The notes: generated from the sequence alone by a model not told the origin. 64,000 nucleotides of DNA from Amycolatopsis oliviviridis (GCF_014654365.1 NZ_BNAY01000002.1:1055728-1119727), one strand, 5' to 3'. Positions 16,737-26,357 are shown, counted from the stretch's first letter. Translations and numbers: made by a program.

Positions 16737-17962
16737 CTGCCCAGCACTGCCTCGGTGAAATCGCCCAGTACCGGCACGGCCCCGTAGCTACCGGCGAGAT
16801 AGCGCCGTTCGGTGTTCTGATCCTTGCGCGGTTTGAAGTCCGTGAGCGGGTAAAGCTCGCTGGCGCCTTCGGCGTTCTTGTCGACGAACCAGATCTGGTC
16901 CCGGTCCAGCACGTTGTCGCCGAGCATGGTGCCCAAGAGGCTCGTGTCGTGCGTGGTGAAGATGAGCTGGGCGCCGTGGGGATTGGTCTCTTCTGATTGG
17001 AACAGGCCTACCAATTCCGCAGTCAGCATGGGATGCAGGCTCGCGTCGATCTCGTCGATCACGAGAACCCAGCCTTCGTCGAGAACATCCAGAACGGTCG
17101 GAAGCAAGCCGAGCCAGTTTCGCGTACCCGCGGACTCGTCACGCAATTCGAAAGCCGCGTCCGCGTCACTGTGCCGGAAGGTCAGCCTCCACCGTGGCCG
17201 ATGCAACCCCACGCCGGCAGCTCGTCTGGCTGTGAACTGCGGCCTTCGGTGCTCGACCGGCTCCTCGATCGACTCCGCGATGACATCGGTGATCCCCACG
17301 TCGGCCGCTGCCAGAAGGGAAAGCAGGCGGCGGCCATTACGCGCGTCGCGCCGAAGGAATTCTCCAACCCCGTTCGCGAGTTCACCGGAGGCCCAGGCTG
17401 AGTCGACCCTGACGATTCGGAGCCACTGCTCGAACCAGCGGTAGGCAGGCATCAAGGGCCCGAGCTCAAGCTCCGAGCACAAGCTCAAGATGAGCACGTC
17501 CCCCCGGACAAGCTCCTCCAACGCCGCGAACTTGCCTCGCAGATCCGAGGACGTGGACCCGAACTTGAGCTCATCACGGCTTCGCTCGAACACCACACGC
17601 CGACGCTTTGCCGGGTAGGCGTAGAGCCACTCGTCCTCGATTCCGTCGTCGTCGACGCTGAAACCATAGGTATACCGGCCCCCGTCGGCCACTATCTCGA
17701 CCACGAATGTCGTCGGACGCTCCGCAGCCTCGGGGTCAAGCCGGAAAACACCGCGGCCGTTACCGACGATCCGAAGCCCGACGACCGCCGCGGCCATGTA
17801 GATGAGCCCGTCGAGCAGGTTCGACTTGCCGGAGGCGTTCGCCCCGTAGATCGCGGCCACCGGAACCGCCCCACGCTCGTCCCCCGGCATCGCGGGCATC
17901 AGGAGCAGCTCCTGCTCGTCACGGAACGAGCGATGGTTACCCAACCGGAAGCTTCGGAGCAC
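16733..17962 (-). CDS. AAA family ATPase (AbiLi/RloA-like, COG1106 type)
   Basis: A 409-aa SMC/OLD-like ATPase. It begins '[18 protein letters not shown]', the family N-terminus, with Walker [10 protein letters not shown] near residue 43. The signature/Walker B half includes '[34 protein letters not shown]', followed by the switch 'TTHDTSLL'. GTG 17962 is preferred to GTG 17971 because GGGAGG lies 7 nt upstream of it. It is the sensor or motor partner of the RloB-like protein. It sits 84 bp downstream of ftsK in the same direction, with no relative in the mycobacterial locus, so it is probably horizontally acquired cargo. Confidence 0.85.
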   Translation of the reverse strand: MLRSFRLGNHRSFRDEQELLLMPAMPGDERGAVPVAAIYGANASGKSNLLDGLIYMAAAVVGLRIVGNGRGVFRLDPEAAERPTTFVVEIVADGGRYTYGFSVDDDGIEDEWLYAYPAKRRRVVFERSRDELKFGSTSSDLRGKFAALEELVRGDVLILSLCSELELGPLMPAYRWFEQWLRIVRVDSAWASGELANGVGEFLRRDARNGRRLLSLLAAADVGITDVIAESIEEPVEHRRPQFTARRAAGVGLHRPRWRLTFRHSDADAAFELRDESAGTRNWLGLLPTVLDVLDEGWVLVIDEIDASLHPMLTAELVGLFQSEETNPHGAQLIFTTHDTSLLGTMLGDNVLDRDQIWFVDKNAEGASELYPLTDFKPRKDQNTERRYLAGSYGAVPVLGDFTEAVLGR

Positions 17963-18046
17963 CCTGACCACCTCCCTGGCAAAGTTTCAGGCCGTTCCGT
18001 ACCAGTAAACCGCACAGAACGACCTGAAGCACCACCCAGGGCCAGG

Positions 18047-20545
18047 TCAGTCGTCGGAGACGTCGCCGCCGTTCGCGTCCCCGCCGCCGCGGATCATGAA
18101 CAGCACCGACTCCAGCTCCTCCGGCTTGATCAGCACGTCCCGCGCCTTCGAACCCTCCGAGGGGCCGACGACGCCGCGGCTCTCCAGCAGGTCCATCAGG
18201 CGCCCGGCCTTCGCGAAGCCGACCCGCAGCTTCCGCTGCAGCATCGACGTCGAACCGAACTGCGAGGTGACGATCAGCTCGGCGGCCTGCAACAGCACGT
18301 CGAGGTCGTCGCCGATGTCGGAGTCGATCTCCTTCTTCTCGCCCGCCTTCGCCGCGGTGACGCCGTCCTGGTAGTCCGGCTGCGCCTGTTCCTTGGCGAA
18401 ATTCACCACCGCGGCGATCTCTTCGTCGCCGACGAAGGCGCCCTGGATACGGACCGGTTTCCCGGCGCCCATCGGCAGGTACAGGGCGTCACCCATACCG
18501 ATGAGCTTCTCCGCGCCGGGCTGGTCGAGGATGACCCGCGAGTCGGTGAGCGAGGAGGTCGCGAACGCCAGCCGCGACGGCACGTTGGTCTTGATCAGGC
18601 CGGTCACGACGTCGACCGACGGGCGCTGGGTCGCCAGGACCAGGTGGATACCGGCGGCCCGCGCCTTCTGGGTGATCCGGACGATCGCGTCCTCGACGTC
18701 GCGCGGGGCGGTCATCATCAGGTCGGCGAGCTCGTCGACGATCGCCATGATGTACGGGTACGGCGCGTACACGCGCTCGCTGCCGGGCGGCGCGGTGATC
18801 TCGCCCGAGCGCACCTTCTTGTTGTAGTCGTCGATGTGCCGGACCTTGTTGACCTGCATGTCCTGATAGCGCTGTTCCATCTCCTCCACCAGCCAGGCCA
18901 GCGCGGCGGCGGCCTTCTTCGGCTGGGTGATGATGGGCGTGATCAGGTGCGGGATGCCCTCGTACGGGGTCAGCTCGACCATCTTCGGGTCGATCAGGAT
19001 CATCCGGCACTCGTCCGGCGTCGACCGTGCGAGCAGCGACACCAGCATCGAGTTCACGAAGCTCGACTTACCGGAACCGGTGGACCCCGCCACCAGCAGG
19101 TGCGGCATCTTCGTCAGGTTCGCGGTGACGAAATGGCCTTCGATGTCCTTGCCGAGCCCGATGACCATCGGGTGGTTGTCCTTGACCGTCGACGGCGCGC
19201 GCAGCACGTCGCCGAGGCGCACCATCTCGCGGTCGGAGTTCGGGACCTCGATGCCGACCGCGGATTTGCCGGGGATCGGCGCCAGCAGCCGGACGTTGTC
19301 GGTCGCCACCGCGTAGGCGATGTTCTTGGTCAGCGCGGTGATCTTCTCGACCTTCACGCCGGGGCCGAGCTCGACCTCATACCGGGTGACCGTCGGGCCC
19401 CGGGTGAAGCCGGTTACCTGCGCGTCGACGTTGAACTGCTCCAGCACGCCGGTGATCGCCTCGATCATGGCGTCGTTGGCCTTGCTGCGGGACTTCGGCG
19501 CGTCGCCGAGCTTCAGCAGGTCCGGCGGCGGGAGCTTGTAGTCGCCTTCGACGGTCCTGGTGACCGCCAGTGGCGCCTCGGCCTTCTTCGGCTTCTTCTC
19601 TTCGACAGGCTTGGGTGCGGGCTTCGGCGGGCGCAGCGGCGTCGGAGCTTCGGCCAGCGCGGCCTCGATGTCGAGTTGCTCGCCGTCTTGGTCACCCGAG
19701 GCCTGGCGGCGCCGCGACGGCTTCCGCAGGCGGACCGATTTCGGGTCTGCCTCGGTGACGGCGTCGCGTTCCTCGTGGATGGCCTTGCGCTCGGCCTCGG
19801 CCTCTTCGATCTCTTCGGGGTCGAGACCCCAGTTGCGCAGCCGGTGCGGGATCTCCCGGACCGGGGTCCCGGTGAACACGAGCGTGCCGAACAGCAGCGC
19901 CAGCACCAGCAGCGGAATGGCGACCCACGTCGTGACGCCCATGGTCAGCAGGCCACCGGAGAACGCGCCGATCACCCCGCCGGCGTACATCCGGCCGTCG
20001 TTGGTCTCGGGCAGCGCGGTGAAGATGTGCAGCAGGCCGAGCACGGCCAGGACGACCAGGATGGTGCCGATGACCATCCGCGGCCGGGCTTCCGGCACCG
20101 GTTCCGAACGCATCAGCGCGACGGCGACGACGGTGAGCACGAGCGGCAGCGTCACCGCGCCCGCTCCCAGCAGTGAGCGGGTGCCGACCTCGACCCAGCC
20201 GCCGATCGGGCCCGCGGCCCGCCACCAGACGCCGAACGCGATCACCAGCGCCAGCGCGATCAGGCCGAGCGCGAGACCGTCGCGGCGGTGCTCGGGTTCG
20301 AGTTCGCGGCCGCGCCCGACCGTCCGCGCCAGGGTCCCGAGGCCCTTCGCGAGCAGGTTCCAGGTGCCGCGCACGCCTTTGGCGAACGTGCCGGACGAGC
20401 GCTTCCGGGGCGCCGGACGCCGTGGAGCGGGCTTCCTCGCAGCCGTTGACCTGGGCTTCGCCGGGGTACGCGGCTTTCGCGCCGGCCCCTTGCTGCCGCC
20501 GCTTCGCGCCGTACTCCGTTTCCTGGTCGTCGACCCGCTAGCCAT
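18047..20545 (-). CDS. ftsK: DNA translocase FtsK/SpoIIIE
   Basis: Septum-located, ATP-driven double-stranded DNA pump that clears chromosome ends during division and sporulation. The 832-aa protein has a basic Ser/Arg/Pro N-terminus (about 75 residues), four membrane spans to about residue 240 and a charged linker. The motor domain has Walker A VAGSTGSGKSSFVN and Walker B RMILIDPKMVEL, followed by a C-terminal winged-helix gamma domain (GSTSMLQRKLRVGFAKAGRLMDLLESRGVVGPSEGSKAR). ATG 20545 fits; the frame upstream is not conserved. It is divergent from plsC. Confidence 0.95.
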   Translation of the reverse strand: MASGSTTRKRSTARSGGSKGPARKPRTPAKPRSTAARKPAPRRPAPRKRSSGTFAKGVRGTWNLLAKGLGTLARTVGRGRELEPEHRRDGLALGLIALALVIAFGVWWRAAGPIGGWVEVGTRSLLGAGAVTLPLVLTVVAVALMRSEPVPEARPRMVIGTILVVLAVLGLLHIFTALPETNDGRMYAGGVIGAFSGGLLTMGVTTWVAIPLLVLALLFGTLVFTGTPVREIPHRLRNWGLDPEEIEEAEAERKAIHEERDAVTEADPKSVRLRKPSRRRQASGDQDGEQLDIEAALAEAPTPLRPPKPAPKPVEEKKPKKAEAPLAVTRTVEGDYKLPPPDLLKLGDAPKSRSKANDAMIEAITGVLEQFNVDAQVTGFTRGPTVTRYEVELGPGVKVEKITALTKNIAYAVATDNVRLLAPIPGKSAVGIEVPNSDREMVRLGDVLRAPSTVKDNHPMVIGLGKDIEGHFVTANLTKMPHLLVAGSTGSGKSSFVNSMLVSLLARSTPDECRMILIDPKMVELTPYEGIPHLITPIITQPKKAAAALAWLVEEMEQRYQDMQVNKVRHIDDYNKKVRSGEITAPPGSERVYAPYPYIMAIVDELADLMMTAPRDVEDAIVRITQKARAAGIHLVLATQRPSVDVVTGLIKTNVPSRLAFATSSLTDSRVILDQPGAEKLIGMGDALYLPMGAGKPVRIQGAFVGDEEIAAVVNFAKEQAQPDYQDGVTAAKAGEKKEIDSDIGDDLDVLLQAAELIVTSQFGSTSMLQRKLRVGFAKAGRLMDLLESRGVVGPSEGSKARDVLIKPEELESVLFMIRGGGDANGGDVSDD

Positions 20546-20660
20546 GCCTCCACGGTAACCGCCTCGACCCTCCAGCCCCGGCTGCCACTCGGAGCACATT
20601 CGGAACATTCGTCTCAGGTCACAGCTTGAGCGGCCATCCGGGTGAAATGCGGTTCATGAC

Positions 20661-21482
20661 ATGCTCTGCCCCATGTTCGCGCTGCATCAGGATGAGAATT
20701 CGGCTCGCCGCGCCCCCGCGATCTGGCGCACGATGCTGAACATCGACCGGGGGCTGGTCAACTTCGTCGGCAAACTCACCGTGACCGGCGGTGTCCCGGC
20801 GGAACTGCGACGGCGACCCCTGCTCATGACGGCCAACCACATCGGCGTTTTCGACGCCTTCGTGCTGATGGCCGCCTGCAAACGGATCGGCATCAACCCG
20901 CGGTTCATGCTGGCGGGCGGCATCCTCGACGCGCCGGTCATCGGCCCCGCGCTGCGGGTCAGCGGTCACCTGCGGGTCGACCGCAAGGAGGCTTCGACGG
21001 CCATCGGCCAGTTCGCCGAAGCCACCGAGGCGCTGCGGACCACCCGCGACCCGCTGATCGTCTACCCCGAAGGCCGGATCAGCCACGACCCCGGCCTGTG
21101 GCCGGAGCGGGGCAAGACCGGCGCCGCGCGGCTCGCGCTGGCGGCAGGCGTCCCGGTGATCCCGATCAGCCAGTGGGGCGCGCACGAGGCCGTGTACTGG
21201 GGGACGGAGACCGTCAACGGGCCCGCCGACCTGGTGCCGCTCGCCAAGTCCGGGCTGAGCGCGCCCATGCGGCGCCCCCGGTTCAAGGTGCACTTCGGCG
21301 ACCCGGTGGACCTTTCCGACGTCGAGCCGGAACGGCCGGGCGCCGGGGTCCGCGCGCACGCCAAGATCATGCAGGCGATCACCGACGGCCTGGTCCCGCT
21401 GCGCCGTGACGAGCTGGACAAGCCGCGGTTCCACGACCCGACGCGGCCGACGGACACGGTCAGCCCTTGGAAGAAGCACTGA
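20661..21482 (+). CDS. plsC: 1-acyl-sn-glycerol-3-phosphate acyltransferase family protein
   Basis: Phospholipid acyltransferase of 273 aa that would acylate lysophosphatidate. The catalytic H-x4-D is in ANHIGVFDAF (about residue 55). The glycerol-phosphate site is YPEGRIS (near 135), and conserved VPVIPISQWG follows. The N-terminus is short without a clear membrane anchor. ATG 20661 and ATG 20673 are both possible. It is divergent from ftsK with a 115-bp spacer. The exact acyl acceptor is not determined. Confidence 0.87.
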   Translation: MLCPMFALHQDENSARRAPAIWRTMLNIDRGLVNFVGKLTVTGGVPAELRRRPLLMTANHIGVFDAFVLMAACKRIGINPRFMLAGGILDAPVIGPALRVSGHLRVDRKEASTAIGQFAEATEALRTTRDPLIVYPEGRISHDPGLWPERGKTGAARLALAAGVPVIPISQWGAHEAVYWGTETVNGPADLVPLAKSGLSAPMRRPRFKVHFGDPVDLSDVEPERPGAGVRAHAKIMQAITDGLVPLRRDELDKPRFHDPTRPTDTVSPWKKH

Positions 21483-21531
21483 AGTTCCGGATCATGGGAC
21501 GGGTGCTCACGCTCGCCTAAGGTCGGCGGAC

Positions 21532-22146
21532 GTGAGCACCCGCATCCTCGTCGTCTACTACAGCGCGACGGGCAACACCGCGAAATTGGCGTCGGCCCTG
21601 GCCGACGGCGCCCGTGAGGCCGAGGCCGACGTCCGTGTCCGCACGGTTCCCGAAACCGCCCCGCCCGGTGCGGTGGCGAGCAATCCGCGCTGGCAGGCGT
21701 GGGTGGACGCGGGGCCGCACCACGAGCTCGCGACACTGGAAGACCTGGAATGGGCCGACGGGTTCGCCGCCGGGAGCCCGACCCGTTTCGGCGGCCCCGC
21801 CGCGCAGCTGAAGTCCTTTTTGGACAGCACCGGTGGCCTGTGGGCCAAGGGAAAGCTGGTGAACAAGGTCGCGACGTCGTTCACCACGGCGTCCACCGCG
21901 CACGGCGGGCTCGAAGCGACGGTCCTGGCGACCAACAACGTCTTCTACCACTGGGGCGCCATCGTCCTGCCGCTCGGCTACACCGATCCGCGGCTGCTCG
22001 AATCGGGCAATCCGTACGGCGGCTCGTTCGTCTCGCGTAAATCCGCCGAACCCGACGAGCTCGCCCTGGACGCCCTCCGCCTGCAGGGCCGACGGCTCGC
22101 CACCGTCTCGCGCTACGTCGCCGACGGCCTTTTCAAGGACGGGTGA
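21532..22146 (+). CDS. Flavodoxin-like NAD(P)H:quinone oxidoreductase (WrbA family)
   Basis: FMN protein of 204 aa. The phosphate-binding loop is YYSATGNTAKLA near the N-terminus. The WrbA-type 'WADGFAAGSPTRFGGPAAQLKSFLDSTGGLW' and 'TASTAHGGLEATVLATNNVFYHWGAIVLPLGYTD' follow. It is expected to reduce quinones by two electrons to limit oxidative stress. GTG 21532 is the best start. It is transcribed with plsC upstream (49-bp gap), though no functional link is obvious. Confidence 0.86.
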   Translation: MSTRILVVYYSATGNTAKLASALADGAREAEADVRVRTVPETAPPGAVASNPRWQAWVDAGPHHELATLEDLEWADGFAAGSPTRFGGPAAQLKSFLDSTGGLWAKGKLVNKVATSFTTASTAHGGLEATVLATNNVFYHWGAIVLPLGYTDPRLLESGNPYGGSFVSRKSAEPDELALDALRLQGRRLATVSRYVADGLFKDG

Positions 22147-22216
22147 ACGGAACCGCGCGCCGGTCTCCCGCGTCGTAGTGTGGTCACACAGCGTCACTCC
22201 ACGGGGAGGAAGCGGG

Positions 22217-22522
22217 ATGGCCGGCGGGTACGAGGTGGTCCTGGAGACGATCGGCGCCGCGTCAGGCGCGGCGAAACGGGCTTCGGACGACGTCGGGAAG
22301 GTGGACCTCGCGGCCACGCTCGCCGATGTCGCGGCGGGTTTGCCCGGTGGTGTGTCGGGTGAAGCGGCCCGGCTGCTCGCGGACGCCTGGGGCCGCGCGG
22401 CACCGGGCTGGGCCGAGAACACGTCGGACTACGCGACGCGGCTCGACGAGGCGGCCGTCCGCTACCGCTCGAACGAGCGAGAGGCGTCGAAAGACCTGCG
22501 CGCGACCGGGACACCGGTCTGA
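22217..22522 (+). CDS. Small ESX/WXG100-like helical protein
   Basis: A 101-aa all-helical protein with no signal peptide. It resembles EspC/ESX-type type VII secretion substrates in length, Ala-rich helices, the central 'LADAWGRAAPGWAENTSDYATRLDEAA' and a flexible end. It is followed by a DUF1023 hydrolase whose ATG overlaps its stop (ATGA). GGGAGGAAG precedes the ATG. It probably pairs with the helical N-terminus of that hydrolase as a secretion partner. No ESX machinery is in the window, so an unlinked apparatus is assumed. Confidence 0.65.
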   Translation: MAGGYEVVLETIGAASGAAKRASDDVGKVDLAATLADVAAGLPGGVSGEAARLLADAWGRAAPGWAENTSDYATRLDEAAVRYRSNEREASKDLRATGTPV

Positions 22523-24060
22523 TGCTCACCTGGGGTGACGTGCGCCGGTGGGATCCGGCCGCGATCGGGCGGGTGGCCGACGCGCTCAACGTCGGCTGCG
22601 CCCGGATCATCGCCGCGAACGACGACGTCGAAGCCATGGCCCGCTTGACGGGCTGGACCGGGGACGCCGCCACGGCCGCGTTGACGCGGGGCGAATCACT
22701 GACCTCCACCCTGGAGCGGTTGGTCGCCGAGGCGGCCGCGGTCCGGCGGGGCGCGCACGAGGTGCAGATCGCGCTGGACCGGATCGTCGCGTTCGTGCGG
22801 GAGACCGACGAACTCGCTTCCCGGCACGGCCTGCTCATCGGCGCCGGGGGCGAGATCGCGCTTTCGGGTGGTTCCGCGCGGCCGGATCAGCCTCGGGTGA
22901 AGGCGGAACTCGCCGACCGGATCGAGCAGCTGCTGCGCCGCGCCACCGACGTCGACGCCGATTTCGCGGACATCATGCGGCGGGCCTTGCGGGGCGAGAT
23001 CACCGAACAGGGTGGCGACACCCTCGCGCAGGCGGCGGACGCCGGAGCCGCGCAAAGCGGCCTGTCGATCATCGGCCCGCCGGAGAACGGCTCCCCCGGT
23101 GACAACAAGGCGTGGTGGGCGAGTCTGTCGGACACGGCGAAAGTCGCTCTGCTGCAAGGAAATCCGGGACTCGTCGGCAATCTCGACGGGATCCCGGCGG
23201 CCGACCGCGACGCCGCCAACCGAGCCGTCCTCGCCCGTGAGATCGCACGGCTCCAAGGCGATCCCAAGCTCAGAGGCTTGGAAGCCATCCAGCAGCGGCT
23301 GGACCGGTCGGACCCGCAGGCGTTCCTGCTGGGGCTGGACACCGGCGGCGACGGGAAGGCGATCGTTTCGGCGGGAAACCCCGACACCGCGGTGAATGTC
23401 GCGACGTATGTGCCGGGGACCGGTTCGGAGCTGTCGAAGATCGGCGGCGATCTCAACCGGTCCGACAAGATGTGGGCCGCGGCGACGACTTCGGGCTCCC
23501 CGTCGACCGCCGTGATCACCTGGCTCGGCTACGACGCGCCGAACGAGATCACCGACGCCGCGAGCGCCAAGTACGCCGACGGCGGCAAGGCCGCGCTCGC
23601 CGGATTCCAAGACGGGCTGCGGGAAACGCATCAAGGACCGCCGTCGCACAACACGGTGATGGGCCACAGCTACGGCACCACGGTCGTCGGTCACGCGGCT
23701 CGCGACGGCGGTCTCGCCGCGGACGAGCTCGTCTTCGTGGCGAGCCCCGGCGTCGGCGCGCACGACGTGAGCCAGTTGCACCTCGATGGGGTGGATCCGG
23801 GCGAGACCGGCAAGCACGTGCACTCGACGGTCGCCGAACACGACATGATCAACCTGGCCAACGTCGAGATCGCCGGATACGACCCGATCCTCGGCCAGGA
23901 CCCGACCGACGCGGACTTCGGCGGGCAGGTGTTCACCTCGGCGCCGGGCACGGACGGATGGGGCGGGTACAGCACGGAGGCGCACAGCGAATACTGGGAA
24001 GACAACAACCCGTCGTTGAACAATCTCGGCCAGATCATCGCCGGGAAACCGACGACGTGA
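22522..24060 (+). CDS. DUF1023 alpha/beta hydrolase with helical N-terminal domain
   Basis: A 512-aa protein. Residues 1-150 are helical and WXG-like (TWGDVRRWDPAAIGRVADAL...). The C-terminal half is an alpha/beta hydrolase with the serine nucleophile in VMGHSYGTTVVGHAA (about residue 380). VFVASPGVGAHDVSQLH and AEHDMINLAN supply the expected acid/histidine region. There is no signal peptide. The ATGA overlap with the small ESX-like gene and the GTGA overlap with the following lipoprotein gene show a translationally coupled trio. Likely a type VII-exported esterase or toxin; the substrate is unknown. Confidence 0.8.
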   Translation: MLTWGDVRRWDPAAIGRVADALNVGCARIIAANDDVEAMARLTGWTGDAATAALTRGESLTSTLERLVAEAAAVRRGAHEVQIALDRIVAFVRETDELASRHGLLIGAGGEIALSGGSARPDQPRVKAELADRIEQLLRRATDVDADFADIMRRALRGEITEQGGDTLAQAADAGAAQSGLSIIGPPENGSPGDNKAWWASLSDTAKVALLQGNPGLVGNLDGIPAADRDAANRAVLAREIARLQGDPKLRGLEAIQQRLDRSDPQAFLLGLDTGGDGKAIVSAGNPDTAVNVATYVPGTGSELSKIGGDLNRSDKMWAAATTSGSPSTAVITWLGYDAPNEITDAASAKYADGGKAALAGFQDGLRETHQGPPSHNTVMGHSYGTTVVGHAARDGGLAADELVFVASPGVGAHDVSQLHLDGVDPGETGKHVHSTVAEHDMINLANVEIAGYDPILGQDPTDADFGGQVFTSAPGTDGWGGYSTEAHSEYWEDNNPSLNNLGQIIAGKPTT

Positions 24061-24683
24061 CTCGCCGGGCACTCGCCTCGACCCTCGTCCTGCTGATGCT
24101 CTCGGCGGCCTGTTCATCTGGAGACGACATGAAAGCGACGATCACCGAGCAGCAGGCTCGCGACAAGGTCGAGCAGTACATCCAAGGCGCGCTGTCGGCG
24201 TTGCCCGCCGAGGCCGAGCTGAAGCCGTTCACGCGCAACCGTTCGGAGTGCACGGACCCGACCGACAAAGGACCGCAGGGCCGGTTCGAGATCTCCGCGA
24301 CCTACGAGATCACCGGCCTGGACCCGGCCCACTTCCCCGAGAATTTCACGGCTGTCATCCAGTGGTGGGAGTCGCACGAGTTCAAGATCCTCACCGACGC
24401 CCGGCCGACGGATCAGTACGTCTTCGCGCGCAACACCGGTGACGCCTTCGACATGTCGCTCAAGGCGAACGATCTCGGCAAGTTCTACCTCGGCGCGACC
24501 TCCCCCTGTGTCTGGCCGAACGGCACCCCCGAACCCCAGGCCCTCGAAGCCGGCGAACCCGGGCAGCCGGTCGCCGCTCCCCCGGAACCCGAACCGGAAC
24601 CGGCGCGCAAACCGCGTCGCGCCCCCGTGGACGACGAGGACTTCGCGCAGACCGACTGGACCGACGGCGGCACCTCCTACTGA
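24057..24683 (+). CDS. Putative lipoprotein, third gene of the ESX-like/DUF1023 trio
   Basis: A 208-aa protein with a signal peptide and good lipobox (LMLSAAC, cysteine about residue 20). A compact 130-residue domain follows, with paired cysteines (RSECTD and TSPCVWPNG). The C-terminal tail is rich in Pro, Glu and Arg. The GTG start overlaps the preceding stop (GTGA). No family was recognised. Its position after a putative secreted hydrolase suggests an immunity or surface partner, which is inference only. Confidence 0.72.
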   Translation: MTRRALASTLVLLMLSAACSSGDDMKATITEQQARDKVEQYIQGALSALPAEAELKPFTRNRSECTDPTDKGPQGRFEISATYEITGLDPAHFPENFTAVIQWWESHEFKILTDARPTDQYVFARNTGDAFDMSLKANDLGKFYLGATSPCVWPNGTPEPQALEAGEPGQPVAAPPEPEPEPARKPRRAPVDDEDFAQTDWTDGGTSY

Positions 24684-24691
24684 CCCGGACG

Positions 24692-24744
24692 TCCCGAGCG
24701 CCACGCTTGAGACGCTCACTGTCCCGAGCGTGGCGCCCGGGACA
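24692..24744. repeat. Imperfect inverted repeat after the lipoprotein gene
   Basis: GTCCCGAGCGCCACGCT and its near complement (one mismatch) flank a roughly 19-nt loop, starting 9 bp after the stop codon. It is probably a terminator or member of a dispersed palindrome family. Confidence 0.7.
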
Positions 24745-24821
24745 CCCGGAGCATTCGGAGCGGAAACCAGCCGCTGGGAAAACGGGTCGCCGCGGCGACG
24801 CCCGGCCTCTACCCTCCGGCC

Positions 24822-25793
24822 GTGACCGCCGAACTCGCCACCGCCCCCACGCACCACGTCGCGCATCGCGGCCGGGGCATCACGCTGATCCTGCTCGCCG
24901 CGCTGTTCTTCGGGACCTCGGGCGTGCTGGGCAAACCGGCGATGCAGGCGGGCCTGTCGCCGGAGCAGGTCGCGGCGATCCGCATCGGACTGTCCGCGCT
25001 CGTGCTCCTCGGTCTGGTCGCGGTCTTCCGGCCGAAGCTGCTCAGGGTGACGAAGCGCGAATGGCCGTTGCTGCTGGCCTACGGGTCGCTCGGCGTCGCC
25101 GGCGTCCAGCTCATGTACTTCCTCGCGGCGGGCCGGATCCCGGTCGGGATCGCGATCCTGCTCGAGTTCACCTCACCGGTGCTGATCGCGCTGTGGGTGC
25201 GGTTCGTGCGGCGGGTGCGGTTGCCGAAGGCGATGTGGGCGGGGATCGCGCTGGCGATGACCGGGCTCGTCCTGGTCGCGCAGGTCTGGGAGGGCCTCAG
25301 CCTGGACGTCGTCGGGCTGCTCGCCGGGCTCGGCGCGGCCGTCTGTTCGGCGGGCTACTTCCTGCTCGGCGAGCGTGGCGTCGCGGACCGGGATCCGCTC
25401 GGCATGGTCACCTGGGGGATGACGATCGGCGCGGTCCTCGTCTGCGCGGTCGCCCCGCCGTGGACGATTCCGTGGGGCGTCCTCGGCGACGAGACGGCGT
25501 TCGGGCCGTGGCGGCCGCCGGTGTGGTCGCTGCTGGTCGCGCTGGTGCTGATCGCGACCGTCCTCGCCTACGCGACGGGCATGGCGGCGCTGCGTCATCT
25601 CCCGGCGTCGGTGGCGAGCGTCGTAGGACTGGTGGAACCGTTGATCGCGGCGGCCGCGGCCTGGCTGCTGCTCGGCGAAGCGCTCAGCTGGGTTCAAGCC
25701 GCGGGCGCGGTCGTGCTGCTGACCGGCGCGTACATCGTCCAGTTGACCACGAACGTCGTCCAGACGGACTCAACCGTTCTGGAGGCCCCGTAG
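24822..25793 (+). CDS. EamA/DMT-family transporter
   Basis: Ten-span membrane transporter of the drug/metabolite superfamily, 323 aa, with two EamA repeats. The first starts 'GITLILLAALFFGTSGVLGKPAMQAG' and the second 'LSLDVVGLLAGLGAAVCSAGYFLLGERG'. The second ends with the characteristic 'ASVASVVGLVEPLIAAAAAWLLLGEALSW'. It resembles RhtA-type amino-acid exporters, but the substrate is not assignable. GTG 24822 is the start. Its 3' end overlaps the convergent DUF305 gene by 24 bp. Confidence 0.87.
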   Translation: MTAELATAPTHHVAHRGRGITLILLAALFFGTSGVLGKPAMQAGLSPEQVAAIRIGLSALVLLGLVAVFRPKLLRVTKREWPLLLAYGSLGVAGVQLMYFLAAGRIPVGIAILLEFTSPVLIALWVRFVRRVRLPKAMWAGIALAMTGLVLVAQVWEGLSLDVVGLLAGLGAAVCSAGYFLLGERGVADRDPLGMVTWGMTIGAVLVCAVAPPWTIPWGVLGDETAFGPWRPPVWSLLVALVLIATVLAYATGMAALRHLPASVASVVGLVEPLIAAAAAWLLLGEALSWVQAAGAVVLLTGAYIVQLTTNVVQTDSTVLEAP

Positions 25794-26357
25794 GTCCGTG
25801 ATCTCCTGCTGCTGCGAACGCGCCGTCGTCGCGGCGAGATCGCGGGCGTCGGGATTGCGGCCGTGCTGGGTTTCGGCCTCGGCGATGCGGACCCCCGCCT
25901 CGCGCTGACGCAGCAGCCGCGAGACGAACTGACGGTCGAAGTCCTTTCCGGACAGTCCGGCCAGTTGCGCCAGGTCTCCCGGGCTGATGTACCCGTCACG
26001 CTGGACGTGCTCCAGGTTCGGATCGTCCGGCGCGGGCTGGCCCCAGGACTCGATGAGCCCGGAAAGCCGCGCGATCTCCGGCTCGTGCGTGTCGATGACG
26101 CGCTTCGCGAGGGCCTTCAGCTGCTCGTTCCCCGCGCGGGTTTCCGCCAGTGAAGCCAGATCCACGCCCTGCTGGTGATGCGCGAGGGCCTGCCGCGCGA
26201 ACGTGAGGTCGGCGTCGTTGAACGGAACCGCCGCCTGCTGCGCCACGGGCGAGGTCCCGGGAGGCGCCGTCTGCGACTGGGGTGCCTCGTCCGAGCAGCC
26301 CGCGAGCACGACGGCGGCCAGGGCGGTGGCCAGGGATCGGAGGACGGCGTGCGGCAT
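25770..26357 (-). CDS. DUF305 family lipoprotein
   Basis: Exported protein of 195 aa with signal peptide and lipobox VVLAGC (cysteine about residue 21). The DUF305 motif 'FNDADLTFARQALAHHQQGVDLA' carries the paired histidines, and a second helical half has 'FDRQFVSRLLRQREAGVRIAE'. DUF305 proteins such as CopM are linked to periplasmic metal handling; function here is unproven. ATG 26357 has GAGGAGCTC upstream. It is divergent from the amino-acid permease, with 153 bp between. Confidence 0.82.
   Translation of the reverse strand: MPHAVLRSLATALAAVVLAGCSDEAPQSQTAPPGTSPVAQQAAVPFNDADLTFARQALAHHQQGVDLASLAETRAGNEQLKALAKRVIDTHEPEIARLSGLIESWGQPAPDDPNLEHVQRDGYISPGDLAQLAGLSGKDFDRQFVSRLLRQREAGVRIAEAETQHGRNPDARDLAATTARSQQQEITDLRGLQNG

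Noticed and set aside
17969..17971. GTG 17971 as the start of the AAA ATPase
   Set aside because: The GGGAGG ribosome site directly abuts it; GTG 17962 has proper spacing and gives the family N-terminus.
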